Below, one piece after another: positions 1 to 8,900 of a stretch of DNA of 12,180 bases. The first letter of the stretch is position 1. Each line of letters begins with the position of its first letter. Position numbers and translations under genes: made by a program. Below the pieces are notes generated by a model that saw nothing but the letters and a program-made list of their open reading frames with translations, ran no database searches and had not been told where the DNA came from. Source of the stretch: Phycisphaerae bacterium (GTDB taxonomy: Bacteria > Planctomycetota > Phycisphaerae > SM23-33); the NCBI GenBank assembly GCA_030754715.1, contig JASLZV010000019.1, positions 1-12,180 of the forward strand, read 5' to 3'.

Positions 1-3000
1 AGTGCCTGATGTCAAGGTTTTCGACCCCGGCTGCCCACCCGGCTTGAAACTGAACGAATTTGACGTTTCGGCAAACGCAGCAGCGTGAGAGTTGCGGGTG
101 TCGCGAGTGGCCTTAACCTCCCGTCCCAATCGGGTGGATTGGACGCCCGGTTCGTAAGGCTCAACGTTGTCTAGGTAGGCTTGCCGATCTTCTTCTGTGC
201 CATCTAGGGCGGTGTAGAAGGCGAGACTTTCTGCATCTCCACGCCGGGAGCGCATGCCCTCTCCCATTTGGAGGGGAATCCTTGTCGGATCGATCATGTC
301 GTCGTCGTCGGATTCCTGGCCACGGTGGGTCAAATTGGGTTCGCCTACCCGGCTAGGCACCCACGATCCCGGTTCCGGCATATCTACTCGCTCTACATAC
401 GTTTCATGTTCCTCGAGTACCTCTAACAGTTTCTCGTCTTTTACGATCTGGTCCGCAAGATGCTGAAGTCTGCGTTCGCTATCTGTAACCTGCTGGTCGA
501 GCCACTCTTGTTCACCCCTGACAATGGCTTGTCGTCCACGGTCTATGTCCGGCAGATCCTCCGACATGCTCTGCGTCAGGAATTCGAGTCCCGCCTGACG
601 TTGCAGAGAAGCATTTGTTGGTTGTCCGTTGTCGTTGGAATGCCGATGCTTCGGTTTGCCACTCCGTCGTCCCTGAACCACAAAATGCCTGGCATCTGCA
701 TCCAGTTGGACCCGTTCCGCTTCGACGGCCTCCAACAGAGCCTTGTTTGTCCTGATGTCCTCTCGTACTTCCCTGAGGTGGGTATCCATCAATGGGAGGT
801 TGTCGGGTCCTAGTGCGTGGCGATAGTCCTCCCACTCCGGATCAGTGAAGCGAATCTCGCCTCTTGGCAGGTAGCCGGTGCCACCGCCTCGGCTGCGCGG
901 GTCGCGCACCGTGTGTCCTTCGCGATGCAGGCTCCATTCACCCTTCCTCGGGTCTATTGCGTCCACGCCGTAAGGTTTTCGACCCCGGCTGCCCAGGGCA
1001 TCGACCCACTTGCCGGGAATGTCTACAGGAAGGTCACCGTTTTCATCGAGGTCGCCATACCGGACGTAACGTTCCCCGCCGCCGAGTCTCGCCCTGGGAT
1101 TGACAAGACGACCCTGTGACCTCTCGCCCCTCTTCCGTGGTCCCCCGTCACGAGGTGGAAGTGGCGGCCTCTTTGCTTCTACCCGGTGACCAGCGCCCGT
1201 GTCGGAGAGACGGTCCTGCCGGAGAATTTCTTCGTGTACGGCTTTCTGCCACTTCTCAAAGGTACTGAAGTTATCTCTATCGAAGTCAGGATTTTCCCTA
1301 TTCGCCTGTTGGAAGCCCCTGTCCCTGAATGAACTCGGGCGCTTGATCTCCGGGTGATGTCGTGGATCCAACCGTTCCTCAGGACGATCCCTGTCCGGCT
1401 CTTCCCGACCTCGTCCAGCCCTCAACTTGCTCAGTTTGCGGTGGGTTCCTGCCAGAAGTTGTTCCAATGTGGACGGAGTATGTTCAGCGCGTCGCTTCGG
1501 TCGAGTGTCTCGGTCTGCATCCCACGGATCAGGATCAGGTGGCATGGCGCGCCCTTCAATGCCAAATAGTTTCCTGTTTTCGTCGGTGTCCTCAAGAAGC
1601 CTGTAACCATTGGGCATCCGAATATATCCGTCCGGAGCGGGCGCCAGCGGGGGGCCATTGCCCTGCGTATGCTCTATCCAACGTTCCCTATCGCGCTCCT
1701 GTTGAGCGTCAAACCGCTCCTCGCGTTCTCGGTCTTCTCTGCGGTTCCTCCACGCACGGGTCCCGGGGATGTGCTCGCGCATGGAGCGCATGCCGCCGTC
1801 GGGGTCCCGTCGTGAGGCCAGACCGCTATCTCGCCGGTCTCGCCATTCGTCGTAAGGATCAGGACCCTCATCTGCGCCGTAATCCAGCATGGCGTCGGGA
1901 TTATCCACCGCGTAGTTGTAGGCGATGCCCTCAACCTCGTTGCGAAGTTCCTCAGGAAGATCCCGAATGAGCGTCTCATCTATCAGTCGATCGCGCTCAT
2001 CATCGTCGTCGCCAAACTGCTCGAAAATGCGCTCCAGCCCACGGATTTCAAATTCGTCGTAAATCTGTCCAACCGTCTGGTCAAGAATGTCTTTCTCGAA
2101 ACGCTCTATCCCACGCTCGATGTCCATTTCCCTAGCGGGATTATCGTCCGGCTGTAACCAGATATTCCCGTAGGCGTCGTCTCGTCCCGCCGCGCGGCTC
2201 CATCCCCTTCTTGGACTGGCGTACATGCTGCTGCCACGCCTGGAGGCCAGACCGCCTTGCCGCTGTCTCATAGCGGCACGGTCGCGATCAGCAGGGGTAC
2301 GACGTGTAGAGCGAGCGCCGGGGAGATCTGGCTTGCCCGGCAAAGCAGGACGTTCCCAAGCGGTGCCTTCCTGAACGAGCATGTCGAGATCGGCATCTCG
2401 TGCGTCGGGATCAAATCCCATTGCACTGCGTCCAGCCGCCCTTCCGATACGTCGAGCGCGGCGAGCCCCACGCCCAATCTGGCGACCCAACGCCTTGGTC
2501 TGCATCTCTTCTTCGGAGACCGCATCCTCGTTGCGATAACGCTGGGTCAAGATGAGCATCTTGGTGTTGAGCAGTTCCTTCGCCGTCCTACGGGTATGAG
2601 AGTCGTCCGGGGTGAGACGGCCGCCTGACAGGCGAGTCTTTAGGAGCAAACTGGAATGACGCGAATCGGCCAAGAAGGCATGCGCCTTGTAGTTGATGGC
2701 CAGTTGGCGTGATTTCTTAGAGATTTTTACTAGAGGAACGTGGGTCAGTCCGATTCCGGTGGAGTTGTTGGGAAGCCATTCAGACTCAACGAGAACAGAC
2801 ATCTCGGGTGAGGGGATTGTTTCAGGAGACTTTTCGAGCATCTCTTCGACATCGAAATGCAGTTGTCCGAAATGTCCCAGTTCTACTTCGGGCGGCAGAC
2901 CCTCTTCGAGCGTTTTGATTTCACCATCGTTGTACAGGTCGGCCCATTCGGATCCCGCAGCATGGAATCCGTAACAAATGGAACCCGACCCGTTCCTGAC

Positions 3001-3057
3001 AACAAGACCGAATGGCTCATCGCGGATGGTGTCAGTGGCTACTGCGTAGTACTTCAC
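1..3057 (-). CDS. Giant Arg/Asp/Glu-rich protein sharing a module with the 1095-aa protein, partial at its C-terminus (at least 1019 aa)
   Basis: The minus-strand frame from GTG at 3055-3057 is open through base 1 (1019 codons, no stop), so the C-terminus lies outside the window. GTG is chosen because GGAGGAGG sits just upstream and the codon overlaps the previous TGA by four bases (GTGA); the next in-frame Met is residue 73. Residues 1-130 form a folded-looking head (KYYAVATDTIRDEPFGLVVR). Residues 189-244 repeat the module of the 1095-aa protein (IGRGARR, VQEGTAWERPALP). GLASRR occurs at 269-274 and 412-417, and a related GMRSRR at 934-939. Residues about 310-390 form acidic helices. Residues 430-660 are extremely rich in Arg, Asp, Glu and Pro and probably disordered. 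Residues 755-890 are helical, possibly coiled coil. I see no enzyme motif in the visible part. It resembles the disordered portion of phage polyvalent or internal virion proteins; an effector domain could lie beyond the left edge. Confidence 0.85.
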   Translation of the reverse strand, partial: MKYYAVATDTIRDEPFGLVVRNGSGSICYGFHAAGSEWADLYNDGEIKTLEEGLPPEVELGHFGQLHFDVEEMLEKSPETIPSPEMSVLVESEWLPNNSTGIGLTHVPLVKISKKSRQLAINYKAHAFLADSRHSSLLLKTRLSGGRLTPDDSHTRRTAKELLNTKMLILTQRYRNEDAVSEEEMQTKALGRQIGRGARRARRIGRAAGRSAMGFDPDARDADLDMLVQEGTAWERPALPGKPDLPGARSTRRTPADRDRAAMRQRQGGLASRRGSSMYASPRRGWSRAAGRDDAYGNIWLQPDDNPAREMDIERGIERFEKDILDQTVGQIYDEFEIRGLERIFEQFGDDDDERDRLIDETLIRDLPEELRNEVEGIAYNYAVDNPDAMLDYGADEGPDPYDEWRDRRDSGLASRRDPDGGMRSMREHIPGTRAWRNRREDREREERFDAQQERDRERWIEHTQGNGPPLAPAPDGYIRMPNGYRLLEDTDENRKLFGIEGRAMPPDPDPWDADRDTRPKRRAEHTPSTLEQLLAGTHRKLSKLRAGRGREEPDRDRPEERLDPRHHPEIKRPSSFRDRGFQQANRENPDFDRDNFSTFEKWQKAVHEEILRQDRLSDTGAGHRVEAKRPPLPPRDGGPRKRGERSQGRLVNPRARLGGGERYVRYGDLDENGDLPVDIPGKWVDALGSRGRKPYGVDAIDPRKGEWSLHREGHTVRDPRSRGGGTGYLPRGEIRFTDPEWEDYRHALGPDNLPLMDTHLREVREDIRTNKALLEAVEAERVQLDADARHFVVQGRRSGKPKHRHSNDNGQPTNASLQRQAGLEFLTQSMSEDLPDIDRGRQAIVRGEQEWLDQQVTDSERRLQHLADQIVKDEKLLEVLEEHETYVERVDMPEPGSWVPSRVGEPNLTHRGQESDDDDMIDPTRIPLQMGEGMRSRRGDAESLAFYTALDGTEEDRQAYLDNVEPYEPGVQSTRLGREVKATRDTRNSHAAAFAETSNSFSFKPGGQPGSKTLTSGT
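1807..1824 (-). repeat. GLASRR motif copy (partial giant protein, residues 412-417)
   Basis: This encodes the second exact GLASRR of the same protein, followed by DPDGG. Its Ser and Arg codons differ from the copy at 2236-2253 (TCA CGA CGG against TCC AGG CGT). Confidence 0.6.
2236..2253 (-). repeat. GLASRR motif copy (partial giant protein, residues 269-274)
   Basis: This encodes GLASRR followed by GSS, just after shared module copy B. It is one of at least five related G[LF][AQ]S.R copies in three genes of the window. Confidence 0.6.
2326..2493 (-). repeat. Shared module, copy B (residues 189-244 of the partial giant protein)
   Basis: This encodes ALGRQIGRGARRARR, an 8-residue longer basic insert, DARDADLDM, then VQEGTAWERPALPGKPD. 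It pairs with copy A at 8713-8856. In both proteins it sits between the folded N-terminal head and the disordered arginine-rich region. It is followed 20-25 residues later by a G[LF][AQ]S.R motif and then an RGW tripeptide. Confidence 0.85.
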
Positions 3058-5027
3058 TTTCCTCCTCCGACCATATCGATAATGCGTTTGAGGCTGCCCC
3101 TCAAGATGCTAAGCCGGGTATCAAAAATGGTTTCGATAATTGCAAGGTGAGCCTTTTCGGCGGGAGACAGTTCACCGTTCCTGCTGAGACTCTGACGGAA
3201 TATACTGGTATCAAACGTTTCTGCACGCTGAATCAACCTGGTCATCTGCTGCTGGACAAGTTTCTGCTGCTCCGCTTGAAGGGAGTCAAAGTACTTGCCG
3301 TAAACACCTTCCGGCAGCAGGGAGCGCATCTCTTCTATTCGCTGTTGCGCAGCCTTTCTAATCTCAAGTTTATCTAATGGAACCAAATCTGAGGGATTGT
3401 TTGCTGCAACCAATCGCGTTTTATCTTCGTTGCTTACTGTCGAAAGGGATGTTGGCAGCCTCTTATTGATTCCAGTTAGAACATCTGCGATCAACATAGC
3501 AGTCATCTCTCGTGGGGATGCGTTATTAACAGTCTTTCGTCTGTCTACGGCTCCACCATCTAATGTTGAGGCTGCGTCCTGCAAAAGGTAGCGACGCTTA
3601 TCTCCTTTACCAACGAATGCAACATCTGGAGAAGTCAAACCCAGGTGATGTTGTATTTCGGAAGCAAAAGCAGCATGGAGATGTTCGAAGTTGTTCTTTG
3701 AACTCCTAATAGTGTATTGTCGTTTCTGTGGAGTTGTAACCAGTTTCTTTGTTACCTCCAAAGCGTTCTTCTCTCGGAGAACCTCTTCAAGGATGGAAGG
3801 AGCAATGTCCGACAAGTTGCCACCCTGCGCAATATGGGCCAACGCTTCGTCGACGCTGGTGATTTTCTCCGATTCTGGTGCTTCTGCTTCCGGTGCTTCC
3901 GGCGCTTCCGGCGCGCGTTCCGTTACTCCCGCCCGGGTTGGCCGAGGCGCCCGAGCAGCGCCGCCTTCGGTCACCTGGATGCCATCGCCGGTTTCCTCGG
4001 AGACGTACTGGAGTCGAGATAGTTCGTCGTCTCCGGCTTCCTTCTTCATTGCGGCGTTGACTGTGCGGCCGAGTTTCCTTCGTTCACCGACGGTGAGTTC
4101 TCTTACCTTGGCTATCGACACGCTTGTGCCGTCGTCTCGCACATAGGTCAGGTTGGTAACGCCGGTATTCGATAGGAGGCCAAGTTCTTCTCCGCCTATT
4201 CCATCTGATCCAATGGTCATCAGGTAGGTCGCACCTTCCATGTCCCTGCTGTCGGGAATGGTTCTCAGTACTGCCGGCGTGACGACTGGTTCCAGATCGA
4301 ATCCGTCTCGACGAATCATGCGGTGGGCTTGAATGTCTGGTTTACCCATCTGGGGGATCAATTGTTGAACTTTTTGTCTCTGGAGTTGTCTGTTGGCGGC
4401 ACCGACTCGGGGAATAGTTCTGTTCGGATCACGCCTCTCGCGTTGATCCTGGATGTCTCGTCCACGACCCATCGCTACTGGCTTGACGGCCTGCGACCCA
4501 ACTGCCCTCGCGCTGTCGCGACGAATGGCTGCGATGGTCTCGCCAAGAATGCTGGGGAAGTCGAACAACTGCTGACCACAGGTAGAAAGTTGAGAGTCGG
4601 TAAAGCGTCCCCCAAACTGATAACCCTCTGGGCAGCGGTAGGACCGCTCCCGTCCACGAATGCCGCGACCCGGCAGACCACCAAAACCCGGAGTTAGTGC
4701 TGAATAGAGCCTGGATCTCACTGGGCTGCGAATTCGGCTGATATTGCCGGGCGTCACCGCGGAGCCAACAGCCTGCACTGCCTGTCCCAGCCGACTGCGA
4801 GCGCCGATTAAACCGACCCGCTTTACGCTGTATTGCCGGGTGTTCCCGTTGCGCTTTGACAATGCCTTGTAATTGATAACTGACTCAATGTCAGCGCGAT
4901 GGCCACAAATGAATCCGGAGGGTCGTGGCTGCGAGAGGTCGACGAGAATAACTCGTTTTACGGTGATAGTTACATCTTCACCAGGACAGCAAGATGCGTC
5001 CTTTGTATAGGTGTAACTAACTTCCAT
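3054..5027 (-). CDS. Two-part phage-type protein with Cys-containing N-terminal half, Ala-Pro-Glu linker and possible degenerate kinase-like C-terminal half (657 aa)
   Basis: Residues 1-130 contain SCCPGED and CGH, then a Gly/Arg/Ser-rich stretch. Residues 131-156 carry a distinctive RCPEGYQFGGRFTDSQLSTCG block with C132 and C150. Residues 245-345 look like a beta-rich domain (TYLMTIGSDGIGG, LTYVRDDGTSVSIAKVRELT). A Pro-Ala-Glu linker occupies 372-385. Residues 443-550 recall the core of HipA or phosphatidylinositol-kinase-like folds: a helix leading to HHLGLTSPDVAFV, a strand RRYLLQ, then MLIADVLTGINKR where active enzymes have an Asp-Arg-His type loop, and VPLDK where an Asp-bearing loop is expected. 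Key residues are not conserved, so a catalytic role is doubtful. Residues 550-650 are long Gln/Arg-rich helices suitable for assembly contacts. There is no signal peptide. The ATG overlaps the preceding stop by one base, and the TGA overlaps the following GTG start. A structural or virion role is the likeliest, but unproven. Confidence 0.8.
   Translation of the reverse strand: MEVSYTYTKDASCCPGEDVTITVKRVILVDLSQPRPSGFICGHRADIESVINYKALSKRNGNTRQYSVKRVGLIGARSRLGQAVQAVGSAVTPGNISRIRSPVRSRLYSALTPGFGGLPGRGIRGRERSYRCPEGYQFGGRFTDSQLSTCGQQLFDFPSILGETIAAIRRDSARAVGSQAVKPVAMGRGRDIQDQRERRDPNRTIPRVGAANRQLQRQKVQQLIPQMGKPDIQAHRMIRRDGFDLEPVVTPAVLRTIPDSRDMEGATYLMTIGSDGIGGEELGLLSNTGVTNLTYVRDDGTSVSIAKVRELTVGERRKLGRTVNAAMKKEAGDDELSRLQYVSEETGDGIQVTEGGAARAPRPTRAGVTERAPEAPEAPEAEAPESEKITSVDEALAHIAQGGNLSDIAPSILEEVLREKNALEVTKKLVTTPQKRQYTIRSSKNNFEHLHAAFASEIQHHLGLTSPDVAFVGKGDKRRYLLQDAASTLDGGAVDRRKTVNNASPREMTAMLIADVLTGINKRLPTSLSTVSNEDKTRLVAANNPSDLVPLDKLEIRKAAQQRIEEMRSLLPEGVYGKYFDSLQAEQQKLVQQQMTRLIQRAETFDTSIFRQSLSRNGELSPAEKAHLAIIETIFDTRLSILRGSLKRIIDMVGGGK
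3061..3068 (-). promoter_or_regulatory. Strong ribosome binding site for the GTG-started giant gene
   Basis: GGAGGAGG reads on the minus strand three bases before the GTG at 3055-3057 (six bases when measured from the first GGAGG). It lies within the last codons of the 657-aa gene (Gly-Gly-Gly-Lys-stop). It is the best Shine-Dalgarno sequence in the window and decides the otherwise unobvious GTG start. Confidence 0.75.
3873..3914 (-). repeat. Imperfect 9-base tandem repeat encoding an Ala-Pro-Glu linker
   Basis: Near-identical GCGCCGGAA / GCACCGGAA units on the minus strand encode (Ala-Pro-Glu)n at residues 372-385 of the 657-aa protein. Such Pro/Ala/Glu tracts act as stiff, extended spacers between domains. 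The unit number may vary between related phages through slippage. Confidence 0.65.
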
Positions 5028-5689
5028 TACTCACACCCACAATCGCCAGGGGAGAAATCCACACTTACCAAACCGCCAACTTCATCCTCTCCCTCTAGTT
5101 CCCAACTCTCATAATTTCTAAGGTAGGAAACGAAGTCAGATTCCATGTCTACGAAGTCGCGAAGCACATCCGAAGCGTGCTTGAAATCAGCATCGGTTAC
5201 TACTGGATTATAGTTCCTAGCACCCAGTGAATCTTTGACCTCTAGGAAATCCCCAAAGAAGAAATCTTCTTCATAGACCAATTCGTCACCGAAAGCATCT
5301 TTCTTTCCTTTTTTGATGCGCTTTTTAAAGCGTTTGCGCATCCGCTTTCCCCACTCGGCGTCTGTCCATCCCAACTTCCTGAGTTTCCCCTTGCAGTTCT
5401 TCATACCTGGATGATGGCACCCTTCATTGGGCCACTTGCCGGTGGTTTCATGATGTAGCCATGCGCAGATTCTTTCCAGTGGGTACAACTCTGGATGGTT
5501 GGCAAGAATGACTCGGCAGCGTGTGAACCCACCGGGCTTTTTCATGATCGGCCTCCAGTAGCGGAGAAGTCTTTCGAGATTTCCACGACGAGGACCACGG
5601 CCACGAGTGATAGAAGTTAGTCGCTCCTGCGGAAGGTCCAGCAGGATGTCCTGCGGTCCCTTAATCTGATAGTCAGATTCAGTGTCCAT
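5027..5689 (-). CDS. Basic Trp/Cys/His-motif phage protein of unknown function (220 aa)
   Basis: Residues 36-90 hold a compact conserved-looking block: GNLERLLRYWRP (36-47), GGFTRC (53-58), HPELYP (65-70), CAWLHHETTGKWP (75-87). A similar arrangement (a Gly-Phe or Trp step, then Arg-Cys, then Cys-x-x-x-His and Thr-Gly-x-Trp-Pro) is familiar to me from uncharacterised proteins near head genes of actinobacterial and environmental phages. That is a recollection of pattern, not an established assignment. Cysteines 58, 75, 91 and 99 with several histidines could form a metal site. Residues 99-130 are very rich in Lys and Arg (KRFKKRIKKGKK), consistent with binding nucleic acid. The C-terminal 90 residues are acidic and end DCGCE. 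The start ATG lies inside the end of the 98-aa gene. The stop TAA shares one base with the next ATG (TAATG), which implies coupled translation. Confidence 0.75.
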   Translation of the reverse strand: MDTESDYQIKGPQDILLDLPQERLTSITRGRGPRRGNLERLLRYWRPIMKKPGGFTRCRVILANHPELYPLERICAWLHHETTGKWPNEGCHHPGMKNCKGKLRKLGWTDAEWGKRMRKRFKKRIKKGKKDAFGDELVYEEDFFFGDFLEVKDSLGARNYNPVVTDADFKHASDVLRDFVDMESDFVSYLRNYESWELEGEDEVGGLVSVDFSPGDCGCE

Positions 5690-5975
5690 TACGCCCGCTT
5701 AGTATTCTGCGTAGAGTTGGTTCGAGCCCAATGGAATGACGCATCTTCCATAGGGTGGCATCCTGTGTATCTCTGAAATCGTGGCCGAGTGTTGGCATGG
5801 ATAGATCGAATGTGGTTTCTTCGATGAGGGTGCGTCGCTCATCGTGATGGGGGTCTGTGCCCGTTTCCAGTTCCCGCATACGGCCAATGAATTGGTCGAT
5901 ACTTTCGTCTTCACTTTGCTCGATGATGCCATCGAACAATTCATCTCGCCTGGCACGCCAGCGTTCGTCAGCCAT
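5679..5975 (-). CDS. Small acidic protein of unknown function (98 aa)
   Basis: I do not recognise this protein. It begins MADERWRARRDELFDG, and residues 1-38 look like a charged amphipathic helix or short coiled coil. The middle contains DPHHDERR, and the C-terminal 25 residues are again helical (LWKMRH, LRRILSGRNGH). It has no cysteine, signal peptide or membrane segment. The frame stays open upstream to an ATG at 6062, but I chose the ATG at 5973-5975. It is preceded by AGGAAG three bases upstream, and it overlaps the previous stop by only 8 bases, like every other junction here. The longer form would overlap the 1095-aa gene by about 95 bases. Its stop overlaps the next gene by 11 bases. 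A small helical protein between large virion-like proteins could be a chaperone or adaptor, but nothing in the sequence proves this. Confidence 0.7.
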   Translation of the reverse strand: MADERWRARRDELFDGIIEQSEDESIDQFIGRMRELETGTDPHHDERRTLIEETTFDLSMPTLGHDFRDTQDATLWKMRHSIGLEPTLRRILSGRNGH

Positions 5976-8900
5976 GTGCTTCCTGCTTCGTAGTATTTCG
6001 TGCCAGTCGTTCCATCTCAAGACCCTGTTGGAGCAATTCTTCCCTGCGAAGATATTCGTCACGAGGCAGGTGGATTCGACTAATCCTGCTTGTATCTATA
6101 TTAACCTTTGCGGTGAACGGCTGGTCGCGCCTCAGCCACGCAGTAACTTTCTTCAATGCGGTATGTTGCACGGAGTCTACGGGGGGTCTGATAGTCAGTC
6201 CTGAGGAGAGTGCCGCGCCGAGTTCGGCGAAGAACTCGTGATGGCGAGCATTCATCCCGTTAACTAATGGTGTCATTCCGGGCGCCTGGTTCGGTCTTTG
6301 ATCAATCCATCCCATGTAAGGAGCCCAACTCACCGTGCGTCCTCCGGACAGAGTTGACTCAATACCGATGTCGTCTAGTAGATCCATTATTCCATCAATC
6401 TCTGCTTCGCTGAGATCGTCGAAATGGAATGCCGATCTGCCAACGGCTTCTAGATACTGTGAAATGTTTTTGAGTTGGATCTCTCTCTGATCGCCAGATG
6501 CACTTCTTGCCCGTCCTATGACTTTATCCGTCCAGTGCTCTACGAGTTCCTGTAGTGCCTCGCCCACTTCTGCTGCTGGTAGGTCCTCGTCCAGGAAGGG
6601 CATTATGTCGCGCCCCTTGCCGATCTTCGGTGGCGTATCCGGCGGAATGTCTGCCAGAGTTCTTCCCGGAGTGCCTCCCGACATGAGGCTTTCCTTGTAC
6701 CAGTTGTTAGGACCATAATCAGGTATTTGGCCTACAGTTCTTGCCATGGCATCGATGAGAACACGAGCGCCCTCAGGGCTGAGTGGGGGGATGATCGCGT
6801 CTCTGCCCATTTCCGGGTCCGATCCGACCACGCCGTGCATATGTATTTCGGGTGTTCCGTGTCCGAGCATTATCTCCAGTGCGTCTGGCGTGTAAACAAA
6901 GTTATTTAAGACATTCGCGCTGGAAGGCGAGGAAGTTGACGCTTGATGTTCTTCAACGTCTATGAGAGACCGTCCGGACAGGGGCTGGACATAGCGGCCG
7001 CCGTACTTCCCACGTCTTCCGGGTGCGTCATGTGACAGAGTGACTGCCCACAGCGGGGTTCTTTGCGGCCCACCGCCGACATCTGCTCCGGCGAATGGGT
7101 TGCCGCTGGCGTCCAGATAAGCGTGTTCAGAACCGAACACGTTGAGCAGGTGTTGGCGTGTTAGCGACTCTCCGGCGCTGACCGGGTCACCTGGCATTGC
7201 ATCGCGATCGCTTATCCGCGGATCGAGGTCTTCTGGGTCAAGATCGAGAATACCCTCCAGGCTCGAACTGGTGAATACCGGATGGCTGTTGAGGAAATCG
7301 GCGATGTCGTCCGTAATGAGAATTGGTTCGCCGTCTGCTCCCATGATTGGTTGTTTCAAATGTTCGATAAGACCCTCCATGGACGCGCGACCGCGGTCCC
7401 GTATGTCCCGCAGGTCGGCGCTGCTGCCATTGGGCGTGATGGTTTCGGGTGAAACCATGCCCACGATGGCTGCTGTTTTGTTGCCGTTGAGATATGCCAC
7501 ATACTTCGGAAACCGTCTGGCTAGGCGTTCCGACACGACGGCTTCCAGAGCGCGTCGCCTCTGTCGGTCGGTCATGTTGGTGACCAGTTGCTCTCTAATA
7601 AATCTCTCCAAGCCCTCCATGGTGGTCCCACCCTCGCCAACGTGTTTCTTGATGGCCGCAATGAGATCTTTGCGCATTGCCATGTAGTGGTCTGCGTGAG
7701 CGAATTCGTGGTGTGCGATATTCGCTGAGGCGTGTCGCGTTGCTTCTTCGTGCTGTTTTCTGACTTTTCTTTTGCGTCGGGTTGCTCTAGGGACGCCTAC
7801 ATGTCGTTCCAGCCGGGGGTCTTGAACGCCTTGGGTGGTATGTGGGGTGTACCAATTGTCCGTTGGATCGAGTTCCCATCCCTGGTCGCTATCCATCATG
7901 TGCGGTTCATCTAGTTCGGCCATGAAACTCATGTAGACGCGTCTGGCCATCATGTCCATGGCGCCGCTGGTGGATTGTTTCGGGTCTGCTCGTGGGCTGA
8001 AGGGAGCGTCTAGAGAGGCATCCCAATAGCGTTTCCCGTCTTCCATGCGGTTAGCCATGGGGGATTTCTTATCCGGATCATTCCGCCTATGGTCGTTTTC
8101 GGCCAGGGGAGTATCTGCCTTGTAGGCGATTTGAATTGTTGGTTTTTCGTCTTCTTTGAGTATCAGTTCGCCGTTCTGATCAAAGTCAAACAGTGTTCCA
8201 TGCTCGTACATCGCCCATCCGTCTGCGTGTATGCTGACTTGCGGAAGGTCATGCTCGTCTCGAGTTCTAAAACTATGAACTTGCAGGTTTGCATCCTGAA
8301 GGTTGGGATTGAGACGCAAGTGCTCCAAGAGCGCATAGCCAACTTCTCTTTCTATCGGACTCAATTCGGCCTTGAGGTCACCTCCTTCTTCGAGAAGACC
8401 CCGGGCCGCGGCGTCGAACTCTGAACTCCCGTCAGCAAATCCGGGATGGGCTTTTTCGAAAGCCGCTTGCAACTCGCCACGGGTATGAATCGGCTCGCCG
8501 TTGCTGTACGCCTTTTCAACCGCCCTGTGTTCGGCATCCAATATCTGCCGTGATTCCTTGGGGCTGATATCGACATAGCGGTCTGGATCCTTATGGAATT
8601 CTCTCCAGCCTTTTCCGTCACGCGTTTTCCATCCACGCGTAGAGGCATCGCCACCATCTCTGTGGCTCTGAAAACCTTGCTGTCGGGCGCGGCGTTCCAT
8701 TCGTCGAGGCGAATCAGGCACACTTGGAAGCGCCGGCCGCTCCCAAGGAGTGCCCTCTTGAACGATCATGTCCAAGTCGGCATCTATGGCGTCAGCATCA
8801 AAACTTCCCCCTCGGGCAAGACGCCGAGCGCCCCTGCCGATTCTTCGGCCCAACGCTTTCTCGTGAAGACCCGCCGCTAGGAGACTCTTGAACTCCGAGG

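Noticed and set aside
1362..1970. Plus-strand open frame of 202 aa, with others at 460-813 and 817-1119
   Set aside because: They lie antisense to the continuous minus-strand frame from 3057 to 1, have no ribosome binding sites or recognisable motifs, and the minus-strand frame is supported by its shared module.
5679..6062. Longer 127-aa version of the 98-aa gene
   Set aside because: It would overlap the 1095-aa gene by about 95 bases; the internal ATG at 5975 has a Shine-Dalgarno and an overlap in line with the other junctions.
6225..6242. Second HHEF sequence (HHEFFAE, residues 1005-1011 of the 1095-aa protein)
   Set aside because: It resembles the first zinc motif, but the spacing is HEFFA rather than HExxH, so it cannot be a second active site. 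A role as a distant zinc ligand is possible but unsupported.
7142..7687. Plus-strand open frame of 181 aa opposite the zincin region
   Set aside because: It is antisense to the middle of the 1095-aa gene and low in complexity (Ser/Arg), without start signals.
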